A DNA stretch of 15,316 bases, taken from positions 1 through 15,316 of the forward strand of contig CAZHJG010000020.1 of NCBI GenBank assembly GCA_964533425.1. Direction: 5' to 3'. Both the position numbers and the translations under genes were made by a program. The notes under the pieces were generated by a model, which did no database searches, was not told the origin of the DNA, and saw only the letters and a program-made list of their open reading frames with translations. This DNA comes from CAZHJG01 sp964533425. GTDB taxonomy: Bacteria > Patescibacteriota > Saccharimonadia > Saccharimonadales > UBA4665. This document shows positions 6,295-12,706 of the stretch, one piece after another; position 1 is the stretch's first letter, and each line of letters starts with the position of its first letter.

Positions 6295-6978
6295 ATTCAT
6301 CCTCAAACTATTAAGCGTATTGTAAAACACCGTGTAATCCGGGTTCACTGAGTAGTCCGTGTATGTGAAAAAGAATTTGTGACTGGTGCCGCCAGCTTGG
6401 CTCTTCAGAATCACCGTGTTGATGCCGTCCGTGGAACTGGTGCCAATCACATCGCGCTGCCTGTTTGCCTGGTCGCATAAGAAGTTGATACCTTGCCATT
6501 TCGCTGGTGCGCCGATGCTGCTCGAGGCAGAGGGTTCGTTCAGCGTGTAGTTTGAGCAATTGTCCGACGCCGAGCCGTCAACCGACAAATGGTCGTTCTC
6601 GCCCTCCACGATCAGCACCCGATTTACCGCAAAGTTGACTGGAATGGTGTCTTCGTAAACCTCTATCACCTGTCCGTTCGTCACCTGATCACTACTCTGC
6701 CAGGTAAACGAGTTATACGTATGCGGCGGCCGCGGTACCGGGCGCCAGGTGGCCGGCAGGTTCAGCGAAAAATCGCCTTCGTCGTAATGCTTCGTTTGGT
6801 TCGAATAGGTTACCTGAGTCGTCAGCGCCCGGGCTTGCGTGATAGTTGTTTTTGGTTTGAGCGCATGCCGGATTGCCACGACGGCCCAGCCGATCAGCGC
6901 TACCACGATCACCAAGGCCACAATCCATTTAAGCGCGCGTCGACGCCTGCTTTTTCCGCGTTTGTCTGCTCGATACAT
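6292..6978 (-). CDS. Membrane-anchored hypothetical protein, 228 aa
   Basis: The N-terminus is strongly basic (KRGKSRRRR), followed by one transmembrane helix at about residues 17-37, so the protein should be anchored with its C-terminal domain outside. That domain begins near residue 60 with a HYDEGDFSLNLPATWRPV segment, reminiscent of PsbP-like or lipoprotein beta-rich domains, but I would not assign a family. Two cysteines (in NCSNYT and NFLCDQ) could form a disulfide. The gene starts 6 nt after the LexA-like gene stop, with AAGAGAG as a weak Shine-Dalgarno, so the two are almost certainly cotranscribed. The TAG stop is made from the adjacent heptamer repeat. Confidence 0.78.
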   Translation of the reverse strand: MYRADKRGKSRRRRALKWIVALVIVVALIGWAVVAIRHALKPKTTITQARALTTQVTYSNQTKHYDEGDFSLNLPATWRPVPRPPHTYNSFTWQSSDQVTNGQVIEVYEDTIPVNFAVNRVLIVEGENDHLSVDGSASDNCSNYTLNEPSASSSIGAPAKWQGINFLCDQANRQRDVIGTSSTDGINTVILKSQAGGTSHKFFFTYTDYSVNPDYTVFYNTLNSLRMN

Positions 6979-6984
6979 ACTCTC

Positions 6985-7494
6985 TTAAGCCGCTTGTTTT
7001 TGTTTGAGCGCTTGCAAACGCGGCATGAAACTCTGCGCGGCGCCTTCCAAGCCCAGCACCTTAAGGGCGCCGATCAATACGTACAGATGGTCCAAGCTGG
7101 TTTCAACCAATGCGGCACCGCCGTTTTCCACCTGAGCAAAGGCATGTTCAACCTTTTCGATCAGCCATTTCTCTTCCCCGGGCGCGACTTGATTGGTGGT
7201 TACTTTGGTTGGCACATCTGTTTTATTGACTACTTCCAACGAGCGTGCTGAATGATCACGTTTTCGCAAATGCCCTCGCTTGATGAGATTGTTAACATGT
7301 AAAGCAACCGTGGCGACCGAAGTATAATGCAATCCGTTCATGATTTCTCGATAGCTCGGACTGTAGCCATGCTGAGTGATGAACTGTTCAATGAAATTCA
7401 GCAGCTCTTTCTGCTTCTTAGTCGGCCGCACAGCTTTGGTTTCGGCCGGCTGCGGCGGCACAGTCTTTTGTGCACTTGTTTGTTTTTCGTTCAT
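6985..7494 (-). CDS. LexA-type winged-helix regulator without protease domain
   Basis: Residues 24-89 match the LexA DNA-binding domain: PTKKQKELLNFIEQFI, HGYSPSYREIMNGL, then VATVALHVNNLIKRGHLRK and SARSLEVV. In full-length LexA a serine-lysine autoprotease follows; here the 80-residue C-terminal part is unrelated (EKWLIEKVEHAFAQVE, LYVLIGALKVLG), helical, and has no Ala-Gly cleavage site or protease motif. It should bind DNA but cannot be inactivated by RecA-stimulated self-cleavage. I chose the ATG at 7494 (169 aa) over the in-frame ATG at 7512 because a CATAAT box lies 6 nt before it and residues MWHNGC look non-native. The gene lies between the 471-aa exported-protein gene and the 228-aa gene, forming an apparent three-gene cluster. 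A dyad in the upstream promoter is a candidate operator. Confidence 0.87.
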   Translation of the reverse strand: MNEKQTSAQKTVPPQPAETKAVRPTKKQKELLNFIEQFITQHGYSPSYREIMNGLHYTSVATVALHVNNLIKRGHLRKRDHSARSLEVVNKTDVPTKVTTNQVAPGEEKWLIEKVEHAFAQVENGGAALVETSLDHLYVLIGALKVLGLEGAAQSFMPRLQALKQKQAA

Positions 7495-7500
7495 ACACCC

Positions 7501-7506
7501 ATTATG
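7501..7506 (-). promoter_or_regulatory. Candidate internal -10 box of the LexA-like gene
   Basis: CATAAT lies 6 nt before the ATG at 7494. GTGTCA (4 of 6 matches to TTGACA) lies 17 nt further upstream, at the 3' end of the preceding gene. If used, it gives a leaderless transcript separate from the main promoter at 8986-9014. Confidence 0.35.
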
Positions 7507-7528
7507 CCACAAACGCTGAGGGGTGACA

Positions 7529-8944
7529 CTAGTATGAGCTGACGGCGCAATTGCCCTTCTGGCTACTTGGCAAGTTGCTAGCTGTGATTAGTACTCGTTC
7601 AGCGACATGCATCTCAGCGGCGTTGGGGTTCAGCAGATTGGTTGGCAGCGGCAAGCCGAGAAGTATGTACCACGCCGGCCGCGGCAACCCCGGAATGCCT
7701 ATACCATCCGGCATCATATGCGCCCGACCCAGCTGGTCGATGAATGAAAATAACGCGTCGTCCCATGGACCCCCAGCCCAGCATTTATAAGCCGGGCTCA
7801 GCGGGTCATAGAGATCTTCGGTAATACGCATCCTTGGGTCGGCTTTGCCGAGCAGCAATATCATGCGTGCGGCGGCGGCTTGGGCAAGCGTCATTGCACG
7901 CACATCGGCCTGAGTCATTTCTGCCGGATTCTTGTGTGCGTCGTTTGACATCGCTCTGGCATTGGCGCAGTTCACGTTAAAACTCATCGGTGTGCCAACC
8001 TCGGTAAGTTCCAGGCCGCCTTTGTAGACAGCTTTTAGCATTCCATTGCTGGCCATATCTCGCTCAGCAGCACGGATCTGCTGAATGGCAGTCAGACAGA
8101 TGATGCCACCGTATGGGTGAAGCGCCTCATACTCCGGCGGTTCCATGCCGTTTGCCTTCAGCAGCATTGACAGGACATGGTAGTAACTTTTCTCGTAACT
8201 ACTGGGGAACTTCCACATTTCCCCCGCTACGACTTGCTGATGATAACCGGATCGATGATGAAGGGCGAGTGCGTCCTTCTCGGCCACCACGTACTGCTCC
8301 GCGGCGAAAAGTGAGCCGCCTTCACTGGCATTAGACAGAAGTCCCCCATTTTCAGGCTCATTTTCGGACGTCCAGAGTGTGTCTTGGCGATTCTCTGCCA
8401 TTAATACCTTGAGATTGCGCCCTTCGATGCGAAGCCCTTGCTTAAGGCATTCTGCCAGATTGAATTTTGGGTTTCTCGCCAGTTTTTGGCCAGGCTTGGT
8501 AATTGGCTTATGGGCACCGCAAATCGCACTTCTGGTGGAAGTATTGACATCTTTATCCGTCAACGTAGTCGTCACGATCACTTTGCCGTGTCTGGTAAAG
8601 CGAGCTGCCTCAGCGTTCGCGGCTCGCAATATAAGCCGGCTGCCCGCCAAGTCGCTTTCGTGTATGCCCACTCGTATATTGTCGTTAAAATTGTGGAGCC
8701 CTTGCATGGCTGGGGATTGGAGCAGGCTGGCGTCAGGACCGGTTAGGGGTAAGCCTGACAAGCCAAAGCTGACATTCGGCAAGGGGTGCGCCACACTGAT
8801 GTATGCCTCGGGAATCATGGCATTAGCGGCAGCGACCGGAGCCTCCACCAGGCTGCCGCCAGTCGCTAGAACGCCAGCTAAAATAGCTGCTCCTCGACGG
8901 AAATTGCGCTCAATAGCAGGGATAATTTCGGAGGCGTGAGGCAT
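7529..8944 (-). CDS. Predicted exported protein of unknown function, 471 aa
   Basis: The N-terminus looks like a signal peptide: basic ERNFRRG (12-18), hydrophobic AAILAGVLATGGSL (19-32), and an alanine-rich APVAAANA (35-42) with possible signal peptidase I sites. The mature part has no further membrane helix and no motif I recognise. It contains six cysteines (ICGA, AECL, IICL, NCAN, KCWAGG and the near-terminal NCAV), an even number compatible with three disulfides. A DsbA-like enzyme is encoded about 4 kb away on the same strand. A tryptophan/tyrosine/proline-rich segment, PRPAWYILLGLPLP, lies near residue 425. Start chosen because a strong promoter (8986-9014) and a 35-nt leader precede it. 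It is followed 34 nt later by the LexA-like gene, so it could be a regulated surface protein; function unknown. Confidence 0.78.
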   Translation of the reverse strand: MPHASEIIPAIERNFRRGAAILAGVLATGGSLVEAPVAAANAMIPEAYISVAHPLPNVSFGLSGLPLTGPDASLLQSPAMQGLHNFNDNIRVGIHESDLAGSRLILRAANAEAARFTRHGKVIVTTTLTDKDVNTSTRSAICGAHKPITKPGQKLARNPKFNLAECLKQGLRIEGRNLKVLMAENRQDTLWTSENEPENGGLLSNASEGGSLFAAEQYVVAEKDALALHHRSGYHQQVVAGEMWKFPSSYEKSYYHVLSMLLKANGMEPPEYEALHPYGGIICLTAIQQIRAAERDMASNGMLKAVYKGGLELTEVGTPMSFNVNCANARAMSNDAHKNPAEMTQADVRAMTLAQAAAARMILLLGKADPRMRITEDLYDPLSPAYKCWAGGPWDDALFSFIDQLGRAHMMPDGIGIPGLPRPAWYILLGLPLPTNLLNPNAAEMHVAERVLITASNLPSSQKGNCAVSSY

Positions 8945-8981
8945 ATTCTGGACTTCTCGATCAGATAAGATTGAATTAAGC

Positions 8982-9014
8982 CAGTATAATACTACATTAT
9001 ACTGCTAATGTCAA
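8982..9014 (-). promoter_or_regulatory. Strong promoter with embedded dyad (possible operator)
   Basis: TTGACA (9009-9014) and TATTAT (8986-8991) are separated by exactly 17 nt on the minus strand, the best sigma-70-type promoter in this window. A perfect dyad, CAGTATAAT-N5-ATTATACTG (8982-9004, arms of 9 bp), overlaps the -10 and most of the spacer. That is where a repressor would block polymerase. The regulator may be the LexA-like protein encoded in the same cluster. The transcript would start near 8979, giving about a 35-nt leader before the ATG at 8944. Confidence 0.72.
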
Positions 9015-9018
9015 TATT

Positions 9019-9438
9019 CTACCTCTGTTTTGAGTGTTTGGATTTCTCGGGAAACACCCAGTACTTGTACCAGAGCCAGCTCCAGACGGTGAAAAAGCCG
9101 GCGGAGACGAAGAAACCGATGTAGGGGCTGATGCCGATGGCCTTCAGACCCCAGATAATGGCGTAGTCGAGCACGAAACCGATGCTTTCGATGATGAGAT
9201 AGCGCGCCAGATGCTCGATTTCGCGTAAATGATGCTGCTCACCGAAGGCCCAGAAGCGCTGCACGAGGTAATTCAGTGACCAGCCAATGGCGTCGGCTGC
9301 TACCTTACTCGGAAACCAGTTCCATTTGAAGCCGGAATAACAGATAGCGAAGACGGCGTAGCCGACCCAGAAGTAGAGGCTGCCACCAGCCAGGTACTTT
9401 AGGAACTGGGCTACGTTCTCGCTGGCAGGCTTTTTCAC
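9019..9438 (-). CDS. GtrA-family membrane protein
   Basis: Members of this family (PF04138) are four-helix inner-membrane proteins that are thought to move lipid-linked sugars or support glycosyltransferases in surface-polysaccharide synthesis. Four hydrophobic segments are visible: about residues 14-33, 45-58, 81-100 and 105-125. The typical motifs NYLVQRFWAFGE (after helix 2) and WLWYKYWVFPE (C-terminal) are present. The length of 139 aa is normal. The start is a GTG at 9438. The GGAGG just upstream is only 1 nt from it, too close for a normal Shine-Dalgarno, but TACAAT lies 6 nt upstream, so a leaderless transcript is plausible. It sits with the O-antigen ligase and glycosyltransferases. 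Confidence 0.87.
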   Translation of the reverse strand: MKKPASENVAQFLKYLAGGSLYFWVGYAVFAICYSGFKWNWFPSKVAADAIGWSLNYLVQRFWAFGEQHHLREIEHLARYLIIESIGFVLDYAIIWGLKAIGISPYIGFFVSAGFFTVWSWLWYKYWVFPEKSKHSKQR

Positions 9439-9444
9439 ACCTCC

Positions 9445-9450
9445 ATTGTA
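9445..9450 (-). promoter_or_regulatory. Candidate -10 box of the GtrA gene
   Basis: TACAAT lies 6 nt before the GTG start; TTGCAC occurs 19 nt upstream as a poor -35. The short distance explains why the adjacent GGAGG is at an unusable position and supports leaderless initiation. Confidence 0.35.
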
Positions 9451-9606
9451 AGCGAGAGATGCGCAGTGTGTGCAAGTATTTCATCGGATTGGCGATGACC
9501 TACCCGGCGCGCGTCTTGGGTGGCTGCGAGCTCAGCTTCAACTCGTCGAGTTGTCGCTTCAGGCCCTTCAACACCGCAGGCGCCGAAAATTTCTGTCATT
9601 ACCCCT

Positions 9607-9685
9607 TGTCATCTCGACGGCACGGAGAGATCTCGTAAGCCTTAATTACAAACCTACGAGATCTCTCGCTGAGCTCGAGATGACA
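9607..9685. repeat. Palindromic MITE/REP-like element
   Basis: The arms at 9608-9636 and 9656-9684 are 29 nt each. GTCATCTCGA pairs exactly at the outer end and GAGAGATCTCGT at the inner end, around a 7-nt mismatched block; the pairing extends one base on each side. The loop is 19 nt and AT-rich. The element lies 12 nt after the O-antigen ligase stop. It has no U-tract after the stem, so it is not a classical terminator, and it has no heptamer periodicity. From memory, similar GTCATCTCGA/GAGAGATCT-type palindromes recur in unrelated bacteria, which suggests a mobile-origin repeat. Confidence 0.8.
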
Positions 9686-9697
9686 TTACTGCGCTTG

Positions 9698-11005
9698 TTA
9701 CTCTTCTTTGTTGAGGCCAGGCGCCATGGCGATGCCGGCTAGGCCCCACCAGACGTAGGCGATGGTGTCGTCGGTCCAGACATGCGAGAAGAGACCGATG
9801 AGGCTGAGACCGATGAGACTGGCAAACAGGCTGAGGGCCAGCGGATGCTCGCGCCGACACCAGAGCAGATAGCCCACGGCGACATTGATCAACAGAAAGA
9901 GGGCGAGGCCGATGATGCCGGTTTCTTGAGCGATTTGAACGTAATAATTTTCGGCGATGCGAGGCGGGTGGTTGTTGTACACGCTGGCCGGTCCGGCTGT
10001 GCCCGGTCCTCTGCCCTGTGGCTCGTGCAGGACGTCATGCAAGCCGTTCTTTAGCGCGCTGAGGTGGCCACCGTTGGAAGTCGACTTGACCGTCGAGTTG
10101 TGTTGGGTATGCAGGACGTAGTTCTGGAAGGTCACGTTGTTGTGCAGGGCCAATGCCAGCACTAGCGTCAGAGCGACCACACCGGCGGCGGCGTATGCGA
10201 AAATTTGCTGTGCTTTACGGCTGCGCAGCGACAGCGCGGTGACGACGACAACTGTTAGAACGGCACCGATCCAGGCGCTGCGGGAGAAAGTGAAAAACTC
10301 CACGATAAGCGCTGCTAGCATCAGGCCGCTATACAATGCCATACGCTTGCCACGGAGCAGCAGGATGGTTAGCAGGCTGATCGGCACCAACAAGTACGCG
10401 CCTAGCGGATTGGCGCCGCGCAGGGTTGAAGCAATCCGGATGTAGTGATTGTTATGATTAATCGTTTCAAACGGCGCGATGGTGTTCGGGCCGTAGCCGA
10501 AATGTGTCAGGAAATTGTGCGGTAAAACGAAGATTTGCAGTAGCCCGAAGGCGATAACAATGACGGCCGGCCAGAGTACAATCCACTGCCAGTGCACCCG
10601 GAGTCGCGCCAACCGGAGCGCTGAGGCCCAGGTGACGAGGAAAAAGGCCAGAAAGCGTAGGTTGACGATTAGAGCATAGCCGAGCGCCTTGGCCGTAACG
10701 GCGTGTTGGTGGTAGGCGATAAGCCCCCAGACAATGTTGACCACACCGTAGAGCAGGATGACTTGTACCAGCCGGCGTGACAGCGTGTGGAAGCGGATCT
10801 TGTGATCGGTAGCCAGCAGGAAGAGTGTGCCGATGATGCAGAGCACTAGCAGTACTTCCTTCCATAGCCGGAGCAACGTGTAGTGGCCAATGAAGCTGGC
10901 GCCCCACACTGTCAGGAAGGCGTGGAAGGGCATGACCAGAATAATTATCATGGCCAAAACTGTTGACCAAGACAAAATCGCGTATTTAAGGGCCGAGGTT
11001 TTCAT
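9698..11005 (-). CDS. O-antigen ligase/polymerase-like membrane protein (Wzy_C family)
   Basis: This 435-aa integral membrane protein has about ten to twelve hydrophobic helices through its length. The family signature regions are RIASTLRGANPLGAYL (190-205), FTFSRSAWIG (238-247), and, in the large external loop, GRGPGTAG (331-338) followed by AENYYVQIAQETGIIG (351-366). Such enzymes polymerise or ligate lipid-linked oligosaccharides to a surface acceptor or a protein. The acceptor cannot be told from the sequence. A weak Shine-Dalgarno, AAGGGA, lies 7 nt before the ATG, and a TATACT box lies 14 nt before it. It is divergent from the sugar-phosphate transferase, 131 nt apart, with heptamer repeat 4 between. 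The stop is followed at 12 nt by the MITE-like palindrome. Confidence 0.88.
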   Translation of the reverse strand: MKTSALKYAILSWSTVLAMIIILVMPFHAFLTVWGASFIGHYTLLRLWKEVLLVLCIIGTLFLLATDHKIRFHTLSRRLVQVILLYGVVNIVWGLIAYHQHAVTAKALGYALIVNLRFLAFFLVTWASALRLARLRVHWQWIVLWPAVIVIAFGLLQIFVLPHNFLTHFGYGPNTIAPFETINHNNHYIRIASTLRGANPLGAYLLVPISLLTILLLRGKRMALYSGLMLAALIVEFFTFSRSAWIGAVLTVVVVTALSLRSRKAQQIFAYAAAGVVALTLVLALALHNNVTFQNYVLHTQHNSTVKSTSNGGHLSALKNGLHDVLHEPQGRGPGTAGPASVYNNHPPRIAENYYVQIAQETGIIGLALFLLINVAVGYLLWCRREHPLALSLFASLIGLSLIGLFSHVWTDDTIAYVWWGLAGIAMAPGLNKEE

Positions 11006-11010
11006 GCAAT

Positions 11011-11094
11011 GTTCCCTTAAGTATAGCGCTTTACCATGTCACATGTGGCATGGAACATGTATCATAGGAGGTAGCGTGCGGTATTTTAAGGGAC
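11011..11094. repeat. Heptamer-word inverted repeat 4, in a divergent promoter region
   Basis: Four heptamers ending in CATG follow each other exactly: TACCATG, TCACATG, TGGCATG, GAACATG (11032-11059), then TATCATA. The outer arms, GTTCCCTTAAGTATAGCGC on the left and about 11070-11094 on the right (ending TTTTAAGGGAC), are imperfect reverse complements. The element fills most of the 131-nt gap between the divergently transcribed O-antigen ligase and sugar-phosphate transferase genes. It overlaps the ligase gene's Shine-Dalgarno region. It may therefore affect expression in both directions. Confidence 0.7.
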
Positions 11095-11136
11095 GGTATT
11101 GATTTAAAAATTCCGTTACCTCCGCATGAAATTTCT

Positions 11137-12576
11137 ATGAGAAACAACGCCAGTCTGGTCTACAATTTCGCATTGGTAGTGGGTGATGCGCTAGCTTTGA
11201 CGGTCGCTTTTACGGTGGCCTATATCCTGCGCGTCACGCTCAACCACCGACCGCTCAGCGCGACTGTGCACGCCCACACTTATATTTCTATTCTCGCCAG
11301 CCTGCTGCCGCTGTGGATTTTGATCTTTGCCTTCCTGGGGCTGTATAACTCGCGGATTCATGAAAAACGCTTTAGTGAGCTGGGGCGCTTGTTTATTGGC
11401 ACCTTTATCGGCATGCTGCTGGTTATTGGCTACAGCTACATGACGAACACCACGATTTTCCCGGCGCGACTGGTGACGGTTTATGGCTTTGCTTTGGCGT
11501 TTGTTTTTGTTCTGCTGTTTAGAACGATCGCCCGCGGGATCCGTCGGGAATTGTTTAATTATGGTGTTGGCATCAACAACGTGATGATCATCGGCGACAC
11601 GCCCATAACCGGCGAACTCATTAAGTCCTTGTCGGATACTGCCGAAACGGGTTATCGGGTTATCGGTGTGGTCGGGGGCGCCAGGCACTTGCTGAGTGTT
11701 ACGGTGAATCTGCCTAATTTCAAGAGTTTTGACGAGGCTGTCGAGTCGTTCAACACCAGACAGCTGCACACCATTGTGCAGACGGAACTGTACGCTTCGG
11801 CACAGCGGAATGACGAGATCGTGACGTTTGCACAGGAAAATCACGTGGCCTACCGCTTTGTGCCAGGCAACAGCGAACTGTTCGTAGGGAATATCGAGGT
11901 TGATCTATTCCAGGCGGTGCCGGTGATCGCCATTCACCAAACGGCGCTTATTGGTTGGGGACGCGTGGTCAAGCGGCTGACGGACTTGCTGCTTGGTGGT
12001 CTGATGTTGATTATCGCTTCGCCGTTTATGCTGCTGATTGCGATCATGGAACTAGTAAGCGGCACCGGCTCGGTGTTTTTCAGACAAGTTCGCTTGACGC
12101 GGTTCAACCAAGAATTCAAGGTTTTCAAATTCCGGACGCAGTATGCCAAGTATGACGGCACGACACCCGAGGAAGCTTTTGAAATGATGGGCAAGCCGGA
12201 GCTGGCTAAGAAATACCGCGAAAACGGCGATTTTCTGCCAAAAGATCCGCGCGTCACGCCGTTTGGCCGGTTTTTGCGTCGCAGCAGTCTGGACGAATTG
12301 CCGCAGCTTATCAATGTGGTGCGGGGAGATATTAGTCTGGTGGGCCCTCGGGCATTAATCCCAGAAGAGCTGGAATTATATGCCAAGCGGCACGCTATTT
12401 TGAGTGTCAAATCCGGACTGACTGGTCTGGCGCAAGTTTCTGGGCGGCGGGATATCAGCTTTGCCGAACGCCGGAAGCTTGACCTGTTTTACGTGCAGAA
12501 CTGGAGCTTTTGGGGTGATCTGGTCATCCTGGTTAAGACTATTTGGATCGTGCTGTTTCACAAGGGAGCGGTGTGA
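11137..12576 (+). CDS. Polyprenyl-phosphate sugar-phosphate transferase (WbaP/WcaJ-type)
   Basis: The enzyme transfers a sugar-1-phosphate from a nucleotide sugar to undecaprenyl (or similar) phosphate, starting glycan assembly at the membrane. Four N-terminal hydrophobic helices (about 10-130) are followed by a Rossmann-like domain with NNVMIIGDTPITGELIK. A hydrophobic re-entrant or membrane segment then begins the catalytic domain near residue 277 (VVKRLTDLLLGG). Catalytic landmarks are KVFKFRT (about 327), RRSSLDELPQL with the Asp-Glu pair (about 380-391) and SLVGPRALIPEE. The length of 479 aa matches the large polytopic type. The ATG at 11137 lacks a clear Shine-Dalgarno; an AGGAGG lies 70 nt upstream and could pair with CCTCC closer to the start. 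The sugar is unknown. Confidence 0.92.
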   Translation: MRNNASLVYNFALVVGDALALTVAFTVAYILRVTLNHRPLSATVHAHTYISILASLLPLWILIFAFLGLYNSRIHEKRFSELGRLFIGTFIGMLLVIGYSYMTNTTIFPARLVTVYGFALAFVFVLLFRTIARGIRRELFNYGVGINNVMIIGDTPITGELIKSLSDTAETGYRVIGVVGGARHLLSVTVNLPNFKSFDEAVESFNTRQLHTIVQTELYASAQRNDEIVTFAQENHVAYRFVPGNSELFVGNIEVDLFQAVPVIAIHQTALIGWGRVVKRLTDLLLGGLMLIIASPFMLLIAIMELVSGTGSVFFRQVRLTRFNQEFKVFKFRTQYAKYDGTTPEEAFEMMGKPELAKKYRENGDFLPKDPRVTPFGRFLRRSSLDELPQLINVVRGDISLVGPRALIPEELELYAKRHAILSVKSGLTGLAQVSGRRDISFAERRKLDLFYVQNWSFWGDLVILVKTIWIVLFHKGAV

Positions 12577-12581
12577 ATGAT

Positions 12582-12706
12582 AGTAGTCAGTAGTCTGTTA
12601 TCTGTTATCTGTTGGCACCGTGAGATTGCGCAGCCGGTTATTTGGAGATTGGCGTGATGGCAACCAGCACCGACGAACAGAATACAGACAACGGATTACG
12701 GACTAC
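12582..12706. repeat. Heptamer-word inverted repeat 5, extending into a coding region
   Basis: The left arm (12582-12613) has the heptamer doublets AGTAGTC, AGTAGTC, TGTTATC, TGTTATC. It starts 5 nt after the stop codon of the sugar-phosphate transferase gene. The right arm (12675-12706) has GAACAGA, ATACAGA, CAACGGA, TTACGGA and then CTAC. It is an imperfect reverse complement of the left arm. It falls inside the next gene and encodes part of its N-terminal extension (residues about 7-17). The centre holds the ribosome-binding site and start codon of that gene. Confidence 0.75.

Noticed and set aside
7495..7512. Upstream ATG at 7512 for the LexA-like gene
   Set aside because: It adds only MWHNGC, would place the -10-like CATAAT inside the coding region, and leaves no ribosome-binding site; the ATG at 7494 is more consistent.
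11137..12576. Alternative genetic code with TGA as an amino acid
   Set aside because: TGA ends the sugar-phosphate transferase exactly at the family's normal C-terminus, and in-frame TGA codons are absent inside the other recognised genes.
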